A DNA stretch of 15,921 bases from Palsa-506 sp050013415 (GTDB lineage Bacteria > Actinomycetota > Actinomycetes > Streptosporangiales > Streptosporangiaceae), in contig JBEKFH010000063.1 of the NCBI GenBank assembly GCA_050013415.1, forward strand, positions 1-15,921, read 5' to 3'. Under the pieces are notes generated by a model, which had not been told where the DNA came from, made no database searches, and saw only the letters and a program-made list of their open reading frames with translations. The first letter of the stretch is position 1; each line of letters starts with the position of its first letter. Positions 1 to 6,621 of the stretch are shown piece after piece. A program made the translations under genes and the position numbers.

Positions 1-132
1 ATCAACTGCTACAACGTGTTCGATGCCTCGCTGCCGTTCGGCGGGTACAAGCAGTCCGGCTGGGGCCGCGAGATGGGCCACCAGGTCCTCGAGGCCTACA
101 CCGAGGTCAAGGCCGTCACTGCCCAGCTCTGA
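1..132 (+). CDS. Aldehyde dehydrogenase, C-terminal fragment (5' end outside window)
   Basis: The first 43 codons read through to a TGA and encode the C-terminal tail of an NAD(P)-dependent aldehyde dehydrogenase. The stretch NCYNVFDASLPFGGYKQSG followed by GREMG, then LEAYTEVKAV near the end, is the conserved terminal part of this superfamily, which includes betaine-, phenylacetaldehyde- and general aldehyde dehydrogenases. The PFGGYKQSGxGRE block forms part of the substrate/oligomerisation region. The catalytic Cys and cofactor-binding domain lie upstream of the window, so the substrate cannot be judged. The gene ends about 190 nt before the leuA leader, with a strong hairpin between, so it is probably a separate transcription unit. 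The superfamily call is safe; the subfamily is not. Confidence 0.9.
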   Translation: MNCYNVFDASLPFGGYKQSGWGREMGHQVLEAYTEVKAVTAQL

Positions 133-180
133 GGCAGCTCAGCGGTAACAGCTCAGCTGTGAACGAACCACGGCACACCG

Positions 181-204
181 GGGCGGGCCCTGCCGGGCCC
201 GCCC
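181..204 (+). terminator. Terminator-like hairpin after the aldehyde dehydrogenase gene
   Basis: A perfect 10-bp GC-only stem (GGGCGGGCCC paired with GGGCCCGCCC) closes a 4-nt loop (TGCC), about 50 nt after the stop codon. There is no U-tract, which is common for actinobacterial terminators. It separates the upstream gene from the leuA leader. A purely structural role cannot be excluded. Confidence 0.5.
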
Positions 205-323
205 CGGTCGGCTGCGATGCCGGTGCCGGGGTCTTTGCCGCGGGCACAGCCGCTGCAACCTGCCGCGGTTAAGCCGGGATGAGTCGCGCCGCGCGGCCCG
301 GGTGGGCTAGCCTGGACTCCGTC

Positions 324-368
324 ATGATGCGCGCGCTGCTTCTTCCCGGCCGCGGCGAGGCCCGGTAG
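324..368 (+). CDS. Candidate leucine leader peptide upstream of leuA
   Basis: A 14-codon reading frame reads MMRALLLPGRGEAR and stops at TAG. It contains three consecutive Leu codons (CTG CTT CTT, 336-344); CTT is uncommon in the surrounding genes. It sits 86 nt before the leuA start, and its last codons overlap the 5' arm of the pseudoknot annotated at 347-414. A TANNNT-type -10 (TAGCCT, 308-313) would start transcription near 320, so the peptide may be translated from a leaderless or nearly leaderless mRNA; no clear -35 is visible. Leader peptides and a conserved RNA element upstream of leuA are known in Actinobacteria. That this frame is translated is inference from position, codon content and overlap with the structure. 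Confidence 0.6.
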   Translation: MMRALLLPGRGEAR

Positions 369-414
369 CACATCCGGTCGGCCCCTCGCCGCGGGCCGCT
401 TGCTGCGCCGACCG
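347..414 (+). promoter_or_regulatory. LEU-element-like RNA pseudoknot in the leuA 5' UTR
   Basis: Stem A pairs 350-360 with 384-394 (11 bp, perfect), extendable to 347-349/396-398 across one bulge. Stem B pairs 375-382, inside the loop of stem A, with 407-414 (8 bp, perfect). The two interlock as an H-type pseudoknot. The leader-peptide stop codon (366-368) lies in the first loop and the Leu codons lie just before stem A. A ribosome stalled on them would cover the 5' arm of stem A, whereas one reaching the stop would displace it differently, which couples leucyl-tRNA supply to folding. A conserved pseudoknot called the LEU element is known upstream of actinobacterial leuA genes. Assigning this structure to it rests on position and topology, not on alignment. 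Confidence 0.6.
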
Positions 415-453
415 ACTTCCCCTCCGGTCATGGATCCCAGGAGCAGCAGCGTC

Positions 454-2196
454 ATGAGCAATCCGAGCAGTCAGCGCCCGTCCGGCATGCCGTGCCATCG
501 TTACCAGCCCTTCCCCGTTATCGACCTGCCCGACCGGCAATGGCCGTCGCGCACCCTCACCGCCGCGCCGCGGTGGCTGTCGACCGACCTGCGCGACGGC
601 AACCAGGCACTGATCGACCCGATGAACGCCGCGAGAAAGCGCGCGATGTTCGACCTCCTGGTAGGCATGGGCTACAAGGAGATCGAGGTCGGCTTCCCGG
701 CGGCGAGCCAGACCGACTTCGATTTCATCCGCAGCCTGATCGAGAGCGGCTCGGTGCCCGATGACGTCCGCATCTCGGTGCTGACCCAGGCACGCGAGGA
801 ACTCATCGAGCGCACGGTGCGGTCACTGGCCGGGGCCCGGCAGGCCACCGTTCACCTGTACAACGCCGCCGCTCCGATGTTCCGCCGCGTGGTCTTCGGC
901 TGGGACGGCGACGGGCGGACGGAATGCAAGGCCGTGGCCGTCGAGGGCACCCGCGCCGTGCTCAAGTTCGCCGAGACCTACCTGCCGGATACCGACTTCG
1001 GGTACGAGTACTCGCCCGAGATCTTCATGGACACCGAGCTCGACTTCTCCCTGGAGATCTGCGAGGCGGTCATGGACGTCTGGCAGCCCGGCCCGGACCG
1101 TGAGATCGTGCTCAACCTGCCGTGCACGGTCGAGCGCTCGACGCCCAATGTCTACGCGGACCAGATCGAGTGGATCAGCAGGCAGTTCAGCCGGCGCGAG
1201 TACATCGCGCTTTCCGTGCACACGCACAATGACCGCGGCACGGCGACTGCCGACGCCGAGCTCGCGATGCTGGCGGGCGCGCAGCGCGTGGAGGGCTGCC
1301 TGTTCGGCAACGGCGAGCGATCCGGCAACGTCGACCTGGTGACCCTGGGCCTGAACCTCTACAGCCAGGGCATCGACCCGATGATCGACTTCAGCGATAT
1401 CGACGAGATCCGGCGCACCGCCGAGTACTGCAACCGGATCAGCGTGCACGAGCGCCACCCCTACGCCGGCGACCTGGTCTACACCTCGTTCTCCGGCTCG
1501 CATCAGGACGCCATCAAGAAGGGATTCGACCATCTGGACGCCGCCGCGGCCGCGGCGGGCAAGCCGGTCAGCGAGATGCCGTGGGCCATGCCGTACCTGC
1601 CGATCGATCCCAAGGACGTCGGCCGCTCGTACGAGGCGGTGATCCGGGTCAACTCCCAATCCGGCAAGGGCGGCGTCGCTTACATCATGAAGGCCGACCA
1701 CAAGCTGGACCTGCCGAGGCGGCTGCAGATCGAGTTCAGCCACGTCATCCAGCGGCACACCGACGGGGAGGGGGGCGAGGTTGACGCGGCGCGGATGTGG
1801 CAGATCTTCGCGGCGGAGTACCTCGACAAGGGCGCGTTTGAGCTGGTCAAGTTCGCCTCGGCGAGTGACGAGGGCATCGAGCGGATTACCGCTACGGTCC
1901 GCGCCTTCGGCACCGAGCACACGCTGAGCGGTATCGGCAACGGGCCGATCGCGGCGTTCTGCACGGCGCTGTCGGCCATCGACATGGGCCTCGGCGGGAT
2001 AGGCGTTCGCGTCCTGGACTATGCCGAGCACGCTCTCTCCGCCGGGCGCGACGCCGAGGCGGCCGCCTATCTGGAGATCCAGGTCGGCGACCGGGTGCTG
2101 TGGGGAGTCGGCATCAGCGAGTCGATCGTGCAGGCATCACTGCGCGGCGTGATCAGCGCGCTCAACCGGGTCGCCCGCGACCAGTCCGGCACCTGA
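454..2196 (+). CDS. leuA: 2-isopropylmalate synthase LeuA
   Basis: LeuA catalyses the first committed step of leucine synthesis: acetyl-CoA plus 2-oxoisovalerate to 2-isopropylmalate, in the cytosol. The 580-residue protein has the long actinobacterial/fungal architecture (type 2). An N-terminal arm is followed by a TIM barrel starting near residue 40 with LRDGNQ (R47, metal ligand D48). The HTHND metal-binding motif is at H256-D260 and GNGERSGN at 285-292. A linker leads to a C-terminal LeuA regulatory domain (about 445-575), normally the site of leucine feedback inhibition. The ATG at 454 was chosen because AGGAG lies 10 nt upstream and the N-terminus SNPSSQRPSGMP resembles family members; in-frame alternatives upstream fall inside the leader region. 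Expression is probably controlled by the leader peptide and pseudoknot. All catalytic motifs are intact. leuA appears monocistronic, with a hairpin following. Confidence 0.96.
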   Translation: MSNPSSQRPSGMPCHRYQPFPVIDLPDRQWPSRTLTAAPRWLSTDLRDGNQALIDPMNAARKRAMFDLLVGMGYKEIEVGFPAASQTDFDFIRSLIESGSVPDDVRISVLTQAREELIERTVRSLAGARQATVHLYNAAAPMFRRVVFGWDGDGRTECKAVAVEGTRAVLKFAETYLPDTDFGYEYSPEIFMDTELDFSLEICEAVMDVWQPGPDREIVLNLPCTVERSTPNVYADQIEWISRQFSRREYIALSVHTHNDRGTATADAELAMLAGAQRVEGCLFGNGERSGNVDLVTLGLNLYSQGIDPMIDFSDIDEIRRTAEYCNRISVHERHPYAGDLVYTSFSGSHQDAIKKGFDHLDAAAAAAGKPVSEMPWAMPYLPIDPKDVGRSYEAVIRVNSQSGKGGVAYIMKADHKLDLPRRLQIEFSHVIQRHTDGEGGEVDAARMWQIFAAEYLDKGAFELVKFASASDEGIERITATVRAFGTEHTLSGIGNGPIAAFCTALSAIDMGLGGIGVRVLDYAEHALSAGRDAEAAAYLEIQVGDRVLWGVGISESIVQASLRGVISALNRVARDQSGT

Positions 2197-2273
2197 CCAG
2201 CCCGCGCGACCGTCCGCACTCCGTCGGCGCTTCCGGCGAAACGCGCCAGGCCGCTATCTCCTTAACGTGGAAA

Positions 2274-2299
2274 TAAGCGGGGGTCCCAGCCCCCACTTG
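2274..2299 (+). terminator. Probable leuA terminator
   Basis: About 80 nt after the leuA stop a stem of GGGGG (2279-2283) pairs with CCCCC (2290-2294) around a 6-nt loop. It extends across one mismatch through AAG/CTT and a closing U-G pair, and is followed by TTGTTC. The geometry fits an intrinsic terminator with a weak U-rich tail. Confidence 0.5.
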
Positions 2300-2595
2300 T
2301 TCCCGCGATCATGGAATCCCGCCAGCAGAGTGCTCCGGCGGGGCACGAAGGCAGGGAGCGCTCCGGCAGCGCTGCCGCGGCGCCGACTCACCCCCCGCCT
2401 CCCCGCCCGGGGGGAGGCGCCCCGGCAAATGCCGCTTTAAGCTGGCACTTCATCGTCTCGTGGCTGGCATTCACCGCCGTGCGGCTGGATAAAGCGCCCT
2501 CAGCCGGGCCGCCGCCGCCGCAAGGCTGGCCATCGCCGCGCGGCGAGCCCGGTCCGTCGCTGCGGGCGCCGGCCATGGCGGAGGAGGTCATGACC
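2300..2595 (+). promoter_or_regulatory. Upstream region of cbbP, with a stable hairpin and a weak promoter candidate
   Basis: No convincing gene is present, although the cbbP frame stays open back to 2311; the predicted protein there is low-complexity Pro/Ala/Gly. A stable 9-bp stem (2396-2404 with 2411-2419, 6-nt loop) stands alone and could be a second terminator or a 5' UTR structure. A possible sigma70-like promoter is CTGGCA (2464-2469), 18 nt, GATAAA (2488-2493), each hexamer 4/6 to consensus, which would give a leader of about 95 nt. The 16-bp motif found upstream of cbbL and cbbR was not seen here. The promoter call is tentative. Confidence 0.3.
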
Positions 2596-3549
2596 ATGCC
2601 CGACAAGGACATCCGGCTACGCCGCAGTGCCGCCCCGCCGCACGGCCAGCGCCGCCCGGTGATGCTCGCCATCGCTGGGGACAGCGCGGCGGGCAAGACC
2701 ACCCTGACCAGGGGAATCGCGGAAGCACTGGGCGCCGACCGGGCCACCGCGATCTGCGTGGACGACTACCACCGCTACGACCGGGATGAACGCCGCGGCG
2801 TCCCGTTCACCGTGCTTAACCCGGAGTGCAACTACATCGACGTGATGGAGCAGCATCTTCAGCTGCTGGCCATGGGCCGTCCTATCCTCAAGCCTGTCTA
2901 CGACCACTCGGCCGGCAGGCTCACCCGGCCCGTCCTGGTGGAGCCGCGCGAGTTCGTGCTCGTCGAGGGGCTGCTGCCGCTGCACACGAAGCTCGCGCGG
3001 GCCTGCTTCGACATCGCCGTCTACCTCGACCCGCCGGAGGACGTGCGGCGGGGATGGAAACTGCGGCGCGACTGCGCGGAGCGCGGCTACACGGAGGCCG
3101 AGGTGCGAGCCGAGCTCGCCAGGCGGGAGCCGGAATCGGCCGCCTTCATCCGCCCGCAGCGCCAGTGGGCCGACATCTCCATCCGCTTCGCGCCAGTGAC
3201 CGGCCGGGCCGATCCGAGTGGCACGCCGCTGTCGGCGGAGATACTGCTCAGGCCGACCATCCAGCACCCCGCCTGGTCCCATGTGCTGACCGACGATGAC
3301 CGGCGGACCGCTCACCTGAAGCTGATCAGGGACAGTGACGGCCGGCCGGTGGACGCACTGCACATCCACGGGTACGTGCCGCGGGAGGACTCCAGGATCA
3401 TCGAGAAGGCAATCTGGGAGCAGCTGTCCCTCGACCACGGCGAGGCCCTGCCCGACACACTCGGCATAGTCGGCCGCGGACGGCGCAGTGAGCCGCTGGC
3501 CATCGCGCAACTGCTGCTGCTGTGGCACCTGCTCGAGGCCCTGGCCTGA
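2596..3549 (+). CDS. cbbP: Phosphoribulokinase (plant/cyanobacterial-like)
   Basis: This kinase converts ribulose-5-phosphate and ATP to ribulose-1,5-bisphosphate, the CO2 acceptor for RuBisCO. The 317-residue protein opens with a P-loop (GDSAAGKTT, 28-36). The substrate-binding/catalytic DDYHRYDR follows at 56-63, then NPECNYIDVMEQH (75-87), KPVYDH (99-104), VLVEGLLPLH (121-130, Walker B-like) and WKLRRDCAERGYT (154-166). These blocks match class II (plant/cyanobacterial) phosphoribulokinases rather than the short proteobacterial class I or plain uridine kinases. The position of spinach Cys16 in the P-loop is Ala32 here, while the Cys55 counterpart (Cys54) remains, so the classical redox disulfide cannot form. 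ATG 2596 is preferred because GAGGAGG ends 8 nt upstream; ATGs at 2575 and 2590 are badly spaced. It is followed after 16 nt by the response regulator gene, a probable operon. Confidence 0.92.
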   Translation: MPDKDIRLRRSAAPPHGQRRPVMLAIAGDSAAGKTTLTRGIAEALGADRATAICVDDYHRYDRDERRGVPFTVLNPECNYIDVMEQHLQLLAMGRPILKPVYDHSAGRLTRPVLVEPREFVLVEGLLPLHTKLARACFDIAVYLDPPEDVRRGWKLRRDCAERGYTEAEVRAELARREPESAAFIRPQRQWADISIRFAPVTGRADPSGTPLSAEILLRPTIQHPAWSHVLTDDDRRTAHLKLIRDSDGRPVDALHIHGYVPREDSRIIEKAIWEQLSLDHGEALPDTLGIVGRGRRSEPLAIAQLLLLWHLLEALA

Positions 3550-3565
3550 TCCGGCGGTGGCCAGA

Positions 3566-4324
3566 ATGGGTATCTTCCCCGGTATGGACGGCCCCGCTGG
3601 CACGGACGGCCCCGCTGGCACGGACGGCCCCGCTGGCACGGACGGCCCCGCTGGCACGGACGGCCCCGCGCGCGGCCCGCTGACGCTCGTCATCATTGAC
3701 GATCATCAGATGGTGCTCGACGGCCTCAAGGCCATGCTGCAGCCCTATCGCGAGCAGGTCGAGGTGGTCGGCGAGTCGAGCGACGCGCGCGACGCGGTGC
3801 GGATCGTTGCCGGGCTGGCACCGGACGCGGTGCTGCTTGACGTCCGCCTCAGGGGCAGCAGCGGCCTTGACCTGTGCGCCGAGATCCTGCGGCACCGGCC
3901 CGCGTGCAAGGTCGTCTTCCTCACGGTGTACGACGACGAGCAGTACCTGTACCAGGCGCTCCGGGTCGGCGCCTCCGGCTTCCTGCTGAAGCGGATCCGC
4001 GGCGCCGAACTGGTCGACTACCTGCGCCGGATCGCCGATGGCGAGGTTCTCATCGACCCGGCACTGGCCGGGCGGGTGGCGCTGTCCGCCGCCAGGCTGC
4101 GCAGCGGCGAGTTCTGGCCCGGCGCGCATCTCGGGCTCACCCAGCGGGAGAGCGAGGTGCTCTCGCTGCTCGTCGCGGGCCTGACCAACCGGGCCATCGC
4201 GGCAAAGCTCGTGGTCAGCGAGGAGACGGTGAAGACCCACTCGCGGGGCATCTACCGGAAGCTCAGCGTGACGGACCGCTCGTCCGCGGTCGCTCTCGCG
4301 CTGCGTGAGGGGGTCTTTCATTGA
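3566..4324 (+). CDS. NarL/LuxR-family two-component response regulator
   Basis: The 252-residue DNA-binding response regulator has a receiver domain at about 38-155: acidic pair D45/D46, phospho-acceptor D92 in LLDVRLRG, switch T120 and conserved K142. A LuxR/NarL helix-turn-helix follows at about 188-250 (LTQRESEVLSLLVAGLTNRAI, then VSEETVKTHSRGIYRKL). Phosphorylation by the kinase encoded just downstream should promote dimerisation and promoter binding. Between the start and the receiver lies a tandem GTDGPA segment (residues 8-35) from an 18-nt DNA repeat, absent from typical family members. The start is taken as ATG 3566; ATG 3584 is possible, and both precede the repeat. Spacing to cbbP is 16 nt. 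The context suggests control of carbon-fixation genes; its target promoters are unknown. Confidence 0.93.
   Translation: MGIFPGMDGPAGTDGPAGTDGPAGTDGPAGTDGPARGPLTLVIIDDHQMVLDGLKAMLQPYREQVEVVGESSDARDAVRIVAGLAPDAVLLDVRLRGSSGLDLCAEILRHRPACKVVFLTVYDDEQYLYQALRVGASGFLLKRIRGAELVDYLRRIADGEVLIDPALAGRVALSAARLRSGEFWPGAHLGLTQRESEVLSLLVAGLTNRAIAAKLVVSEETVKTHSRGIYRKLSVTDRSSAVALALREGVFH
3587..3668 (+). repeat. 18-nt in-frame tandem repeat (four copies plus a partial)
   Basis: The unit GACGGCCCCGCTGGCACG is repeated exactly four times (3587-3604, 3605-3622, 3623-3640, 3641-3658), followed by 10 nt of a fifth copy. Each unit adds DGPAGT to the N-terminus of the response regulator. Because the period is a multiple of three, gain or loss of units would change only linker length. 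The identity of the copies points to recent slippage or expansion. Confidence 0.95.
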
Positions 4325-4366
4325 CCGAGAGGTCCTTCATGACCGAGGGGTCTTCATTGACCGAGG
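4312..4366 (+). repeat. 18-19-nt imperfect tandem repeat across the regulator stop codon
   Basis: Three imperfect copies of GGTCTTCATTGACCGAGG lie at 4312-4330 (19 nt), 4331-4348 (18 nt) and 4349-4366 (18 nt), with a possible decayed fourth piece (GAGTCGTCACGTGA). The first copy contains the response-regulator stop TGA (4322-4324). The array fills most of the 52-nt gap before the histidine-kinase start, and the GGGAG at 4365-4369 that probably serves as the kinase ribosome-binding site sits at its end. Confidence 0.85.
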
Positions 4367-4376
4367 GAGTCGTCAC

Positions 4377-5621
4377 GTGAGCCGGGCCCGGATCAGCGGC
4401 GCGGACGCCGAGCGCGAGGTGGAACTCCTCTCGCGGGTCATCGAGACGATTTCGGCTGGCCTCGAGCTCGACGTCATCCTGCAGGGCACGGCGAAGCTCG
4501 TCACGGAGACGACCGATACCGACGTCTGCTTCGTGCACCTGCTGGACGAGCAGGGCCGGCTCCTGCAGCTGCGCGGCGCGACGCCGCCCTTCGATGACCT
4601 GGTCGGCAAGATCGAGCTGGGCATCGGCGAGGGGGTCTCCGGCTGGGTCGCCGCGCACGGCGAGCCCGCCGTGATCGTGGACGACAAGCCCGCGGACCCG
4701 CGGTACCGCTACATCCCCGCGCTGCGCGGCGAGGAGTTCACCTCGATGGTGTCCGTGCCGATCGTGACCCCGCGCGGGCATCTCGTCGGCGTCCTGAACG
4801 TGCACACCAGGCTCCGCCGCGAGTTCGCGGCCGCCGACGTCGACCTGCTCCGGTCGGTCGCCGGGCTGGTCGCGGGCGCGATCGAGAACGCCAGGCTGCA
4901 TCAGCGGCTGGCGGAACGGGAGGAGGCGCTGGAGACGTTCGCCGAGCAGATGGTGCAGTGGCAGGAGCACGAGAGCCGGCGGCTGGCCGGCGAGATCCAC
5001 GACGGCATCAGCCAGCGGATCGTGAGCCTGTTCTTCCACCTGTCCGCCGCGGCTGATGCGATCCCCGGCTCTCCGGATGTGGCGGCCGAGCAGGTGGCCC
5101 GGGCGCAGGAACTCGCCGGCGCCGCGCTGGACGAGACGCGCTCGGCGATTGCGGGCCTGCGGCCGCCAGTCCTTGACGATCTTGGCCTGGCCGCCAGCCT
5201 GGAGAGCCTGGGCTACTCCTTCCCGCAGCTCGACGTGCGGGTTGACGTGCGGGTTGACGCGGACCAGGGCCGGCTGGCCGAGCACCTGGAGACGGCCGTC
5301 TACCGGACGGCCCAGGAGGCCCTGCAGAACGTTGCCAAGCACGCGGCGGCGCGCGCAGTCCGGATCCTGCTGTCGGTCCAGGCAGAGCGGGTCCTGCTCG
5401 AGGTCAGTGATGACGGCCGCGGATTCGACACCGCCGCTGCCGTGCGCCTGACGGGGATGCCGGCCCCGACCGGGTTCGGCCTTCCCGGCATGCGCGAGCG
5501 TGCCGAGCTGCTCGGCGGCAGGCTTGAGCTGTCCAGCGCGCCCGGCCGCGGTACCACCGTCCGCCTGGCCGTACCGCTCAGCCCGGCAGCGCAGCAGGCG
5601 GCGCGGCACGAGTGTCGGTGA
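4377..5621 (+). CDS. GAF-domain sensor histidine kinase (NarL/DevS class, cytosolic)
   Basis: The 414-residue kinase has one GAF sensor domain (about 15-175; features GEGVSGWVA near 84-92 and VPIVTPRGHLVGVLNVHT at 127-144) and a short coiled linker (175-200). A HisKA_3 dimerisation domain carries phospho-acceptor H208 in GEIHDGISQR. An HATPase domain shows the N-box (EALQNVAKH, N318), G1 DDGRGF (345-350) and GFGLPGMRERAELLGG (366-381). No signal peptide or membrane segment is visible, so the signal is probably intracellular (small ligand, redox or gas); the ligand is unknown. GTG 4377 is favoured because GGGAG lies 7 nt upstream. An earlier in-frame GTG (4305) would translate the repeat and overlap the regulator gene. 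Partner regulator: the gene 52 nt upstream. The last 44 nt overlap the convergent cbbX gene. Confidence 0.92.
   Translation: MSRARISGADAEREVELLSRVIETISAGLELDVILQGTAKLVTETTDTDVCFVHLLDEQGRLLQLRGATPPFDDLVGKIELGIGEGVSGWVAAHGEPAVIVDDKPADPRYRYIPALRGEEFTSMVSVPIVTPRGHLVGVLNVHTRLRREFAAADVDLLRSVAGLVAGAIENARLHQRLAEREEALETFAEQMVQWQEHESRRLAGEIHDGISQRIVSLFFHLSAAADAIPGSPDVAAEQVARAQELAGAALDETRSAIAGLRPPVLDDLGLAASLESLGYSFPQLDVRVDVRVDADQGRLAEHLETAVYRTAQEALQNVAKHAAARAVRILLSVQAERVLLEVSDDGRGFDTAAAVRLTGMPAPTGFGLPGMRERAELLGGRLELSSAPGRGTTVRLAVPLSPAAQQAARHECR
5232..5255 (+). repeat. 12-nt tandem duplication in the kinase gene
   Basis: GACGTGCGGGTT occurs twice in direct tandem (5232-5243, 5244-5255), giving DVRVDVRVD just before the ATPase domain. 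It is in frame and is the third short tandem repeat in the two-component genes. Confidence 0.85.
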
Positions 5622-6621
5622 AGACGCGGCTGCCGCGCACGTCCGAGACGCTGAGCCGCATCAGGTCGGCCCGGCAGACCGGGTCGCCGGCCGCGACCAG
5701 CCTGCGTGCCTGACGCAGCCGCAGCCGGTCGATGGCGTTCCGCATGCTCCTGGCGTTGGCGAAGCGCGGCTGGCGCATCCGCAGCCCGATGTACTGGCGG
5801 AACGCGTCCCTGGCGGCGGGCTCGAGCGCGTACTGCTCGCGCTCCAGCATCAGCTCGGCGATCCGCATCAGCTCATCGAGGCTGAAGTCGGGGAAGTCGA
5901 TGTGGTGCCCGATCCGAGACGCCATCCCGGGGTTCGACTGGAAGAACACGTCCATCCTGGACCGGTATCCGGCCAGGATCACCACGAGATCGTCGCGATG
6001 CTGCTCCATGAACTGGAGCAGGATCTCGATGGATTCCTGGCCGTAGTCGCGCTCGTTGCCGGGCCGGTACAGGTAGTACGCCTCGTCAATGAGCAGCACG
6101 CCGCCCATCGCCCGCTTGAGCACCTCCTTGGTCTTCGGTGCCGTGTGACCGACGTACTGCCCGACGAGGTCGTCCCTTGTCACGCTGACGAGCTGGCCCT
6201 TGCGCAGGTAGCCGAGCTCGCGCAGCAGCACTCCCATGCGCGCGGCCAGCGTCGTCTTGCCTGTGCCCGGGCTGCCGGTGAAGCACATGTGCAGGCTGGG
6301 CCGCGACGAGGTCAGCCCGTACCGGCCGCGCAGCCGGTCGACGAGCAGCAGCGCGCCGATCTCGCGCACCCGCTCCTTCACCGGCACGAGGCCGATGAAC
6401 TCCCTGTCCAGCTCGTCAAGGAGCCGGGAGATCAGCCGCGCCTGCTCGTCCCGGGCCAGCTCGAGGGTCGCGTCCGGGGGTAGCGGCATGCACTCGCCCG
6501 CGTCCGGCGCCACTGCGTCGCAGGGCGCCTGGCCAGCCGCCGGACCGGTGACGGCCGAACGGCCCGTCCCCGGCGTCGGCATCGCGAACCCGCGCGGGGC
6601 CGCCCGGTCCTGAGTCGTCAT
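5578..6621 (-). CDS. cbbX: Red-type RuBisCO activase CbbX
   Basis: CbbX is a hexameric AAA+ ATPase that threads the RuBisCO large-subunit C-terminus to release inhibitory sugar phosphates. The AAA module spans about 62-335. LLDELDREFIGLVPVKERVREI (68-88) is the family N-domain and GSPGTGKTT (116-124) is Walker A. SVTRDDLVGQYVGHTAPKTKEVLKRA (146-171) includes the pore-loop Tyr156, and GGVLLIDEAYYLYRP (173-187) is Walker B. ANARSMRNAIDR (289-299) is the sensor-2 region. The ATG at 6621 overlaps the cbbS stop by one base (TGATG), implying translational coupling. At 347 residues it is longer than typical CbbX, with about 55 unconserved N-terminal residues. A start at ATG 6489 (M45) would give a more usual length. 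The 3' end overlaps the convergent kinase gene by 44 nt. Confidence 0.95.
   Translation of the reverse strand: MTTQDRAAPRGFAMPTPGTGRSAVTGPAAGQAPCDAVAPDAGECMPLPPDATLELARDEQARLISRLLDELDREFIGLVPVKERVREIGALLLVDRLRGRYGLTSSRPSLHMCFTGSPGTGKTTLAARMGVLLRELGYLRKGQLVSVTRDDLVGQYVGHTAPKTKEVLKRAMGGVLLIDEAYYLYRPGNERDYGQESIEILLQFMEQHRDDLVVILAGYRSRMDVFFQSNPGMASRIGHHIDFPDFSLDELMRIAELMLEREQYALEPAARDAFRQYIGLRMRQPRFANARSMRNAIDRLRLRQARRLVAAGDPVCRADLMRLSVSDVRGSRVFTDTRAAPPAALPG

Noticed and set aside
823..2031. 402-codon open frame on the - strand, antisense to leuA.
   Set aside because: It mirrors leuA codon structure, has no recognisable domain and overlaps a fully conserved gene.
2311..2595. In-frame N-terminal extension of the phosphoribulokinase frame back to 2311.
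   Set aside because: The extra 95 residues are low-complexity Pro/Ala/Gly, absent from the family. The best ribosome-binding site (GAGGAGG) is placed for ATG 2596.
2596..3549. Uridine kinase as an alternative identity for the P-loop kinase.
   Set aside because: The DDYHRYDR, KPVYDH and WKLRRD.AERG blocks and the position in a RuBisCO locus fit phosphoribulokinase better.
3488..3565. Upstream extension of the response-regulator frame into the end of cbbP.
   Set aside because: It would overlap cbbP by about 60 nt and encode a Cys-run peptide (NCCCCGTC) unlike any regulator N-terminus.
4263..5609. 448-codon - strand frame antisense to the histidine kinase.
   Set aside because: No domain recognised; the + strand frame has the H, N and G boxes of a kinase.
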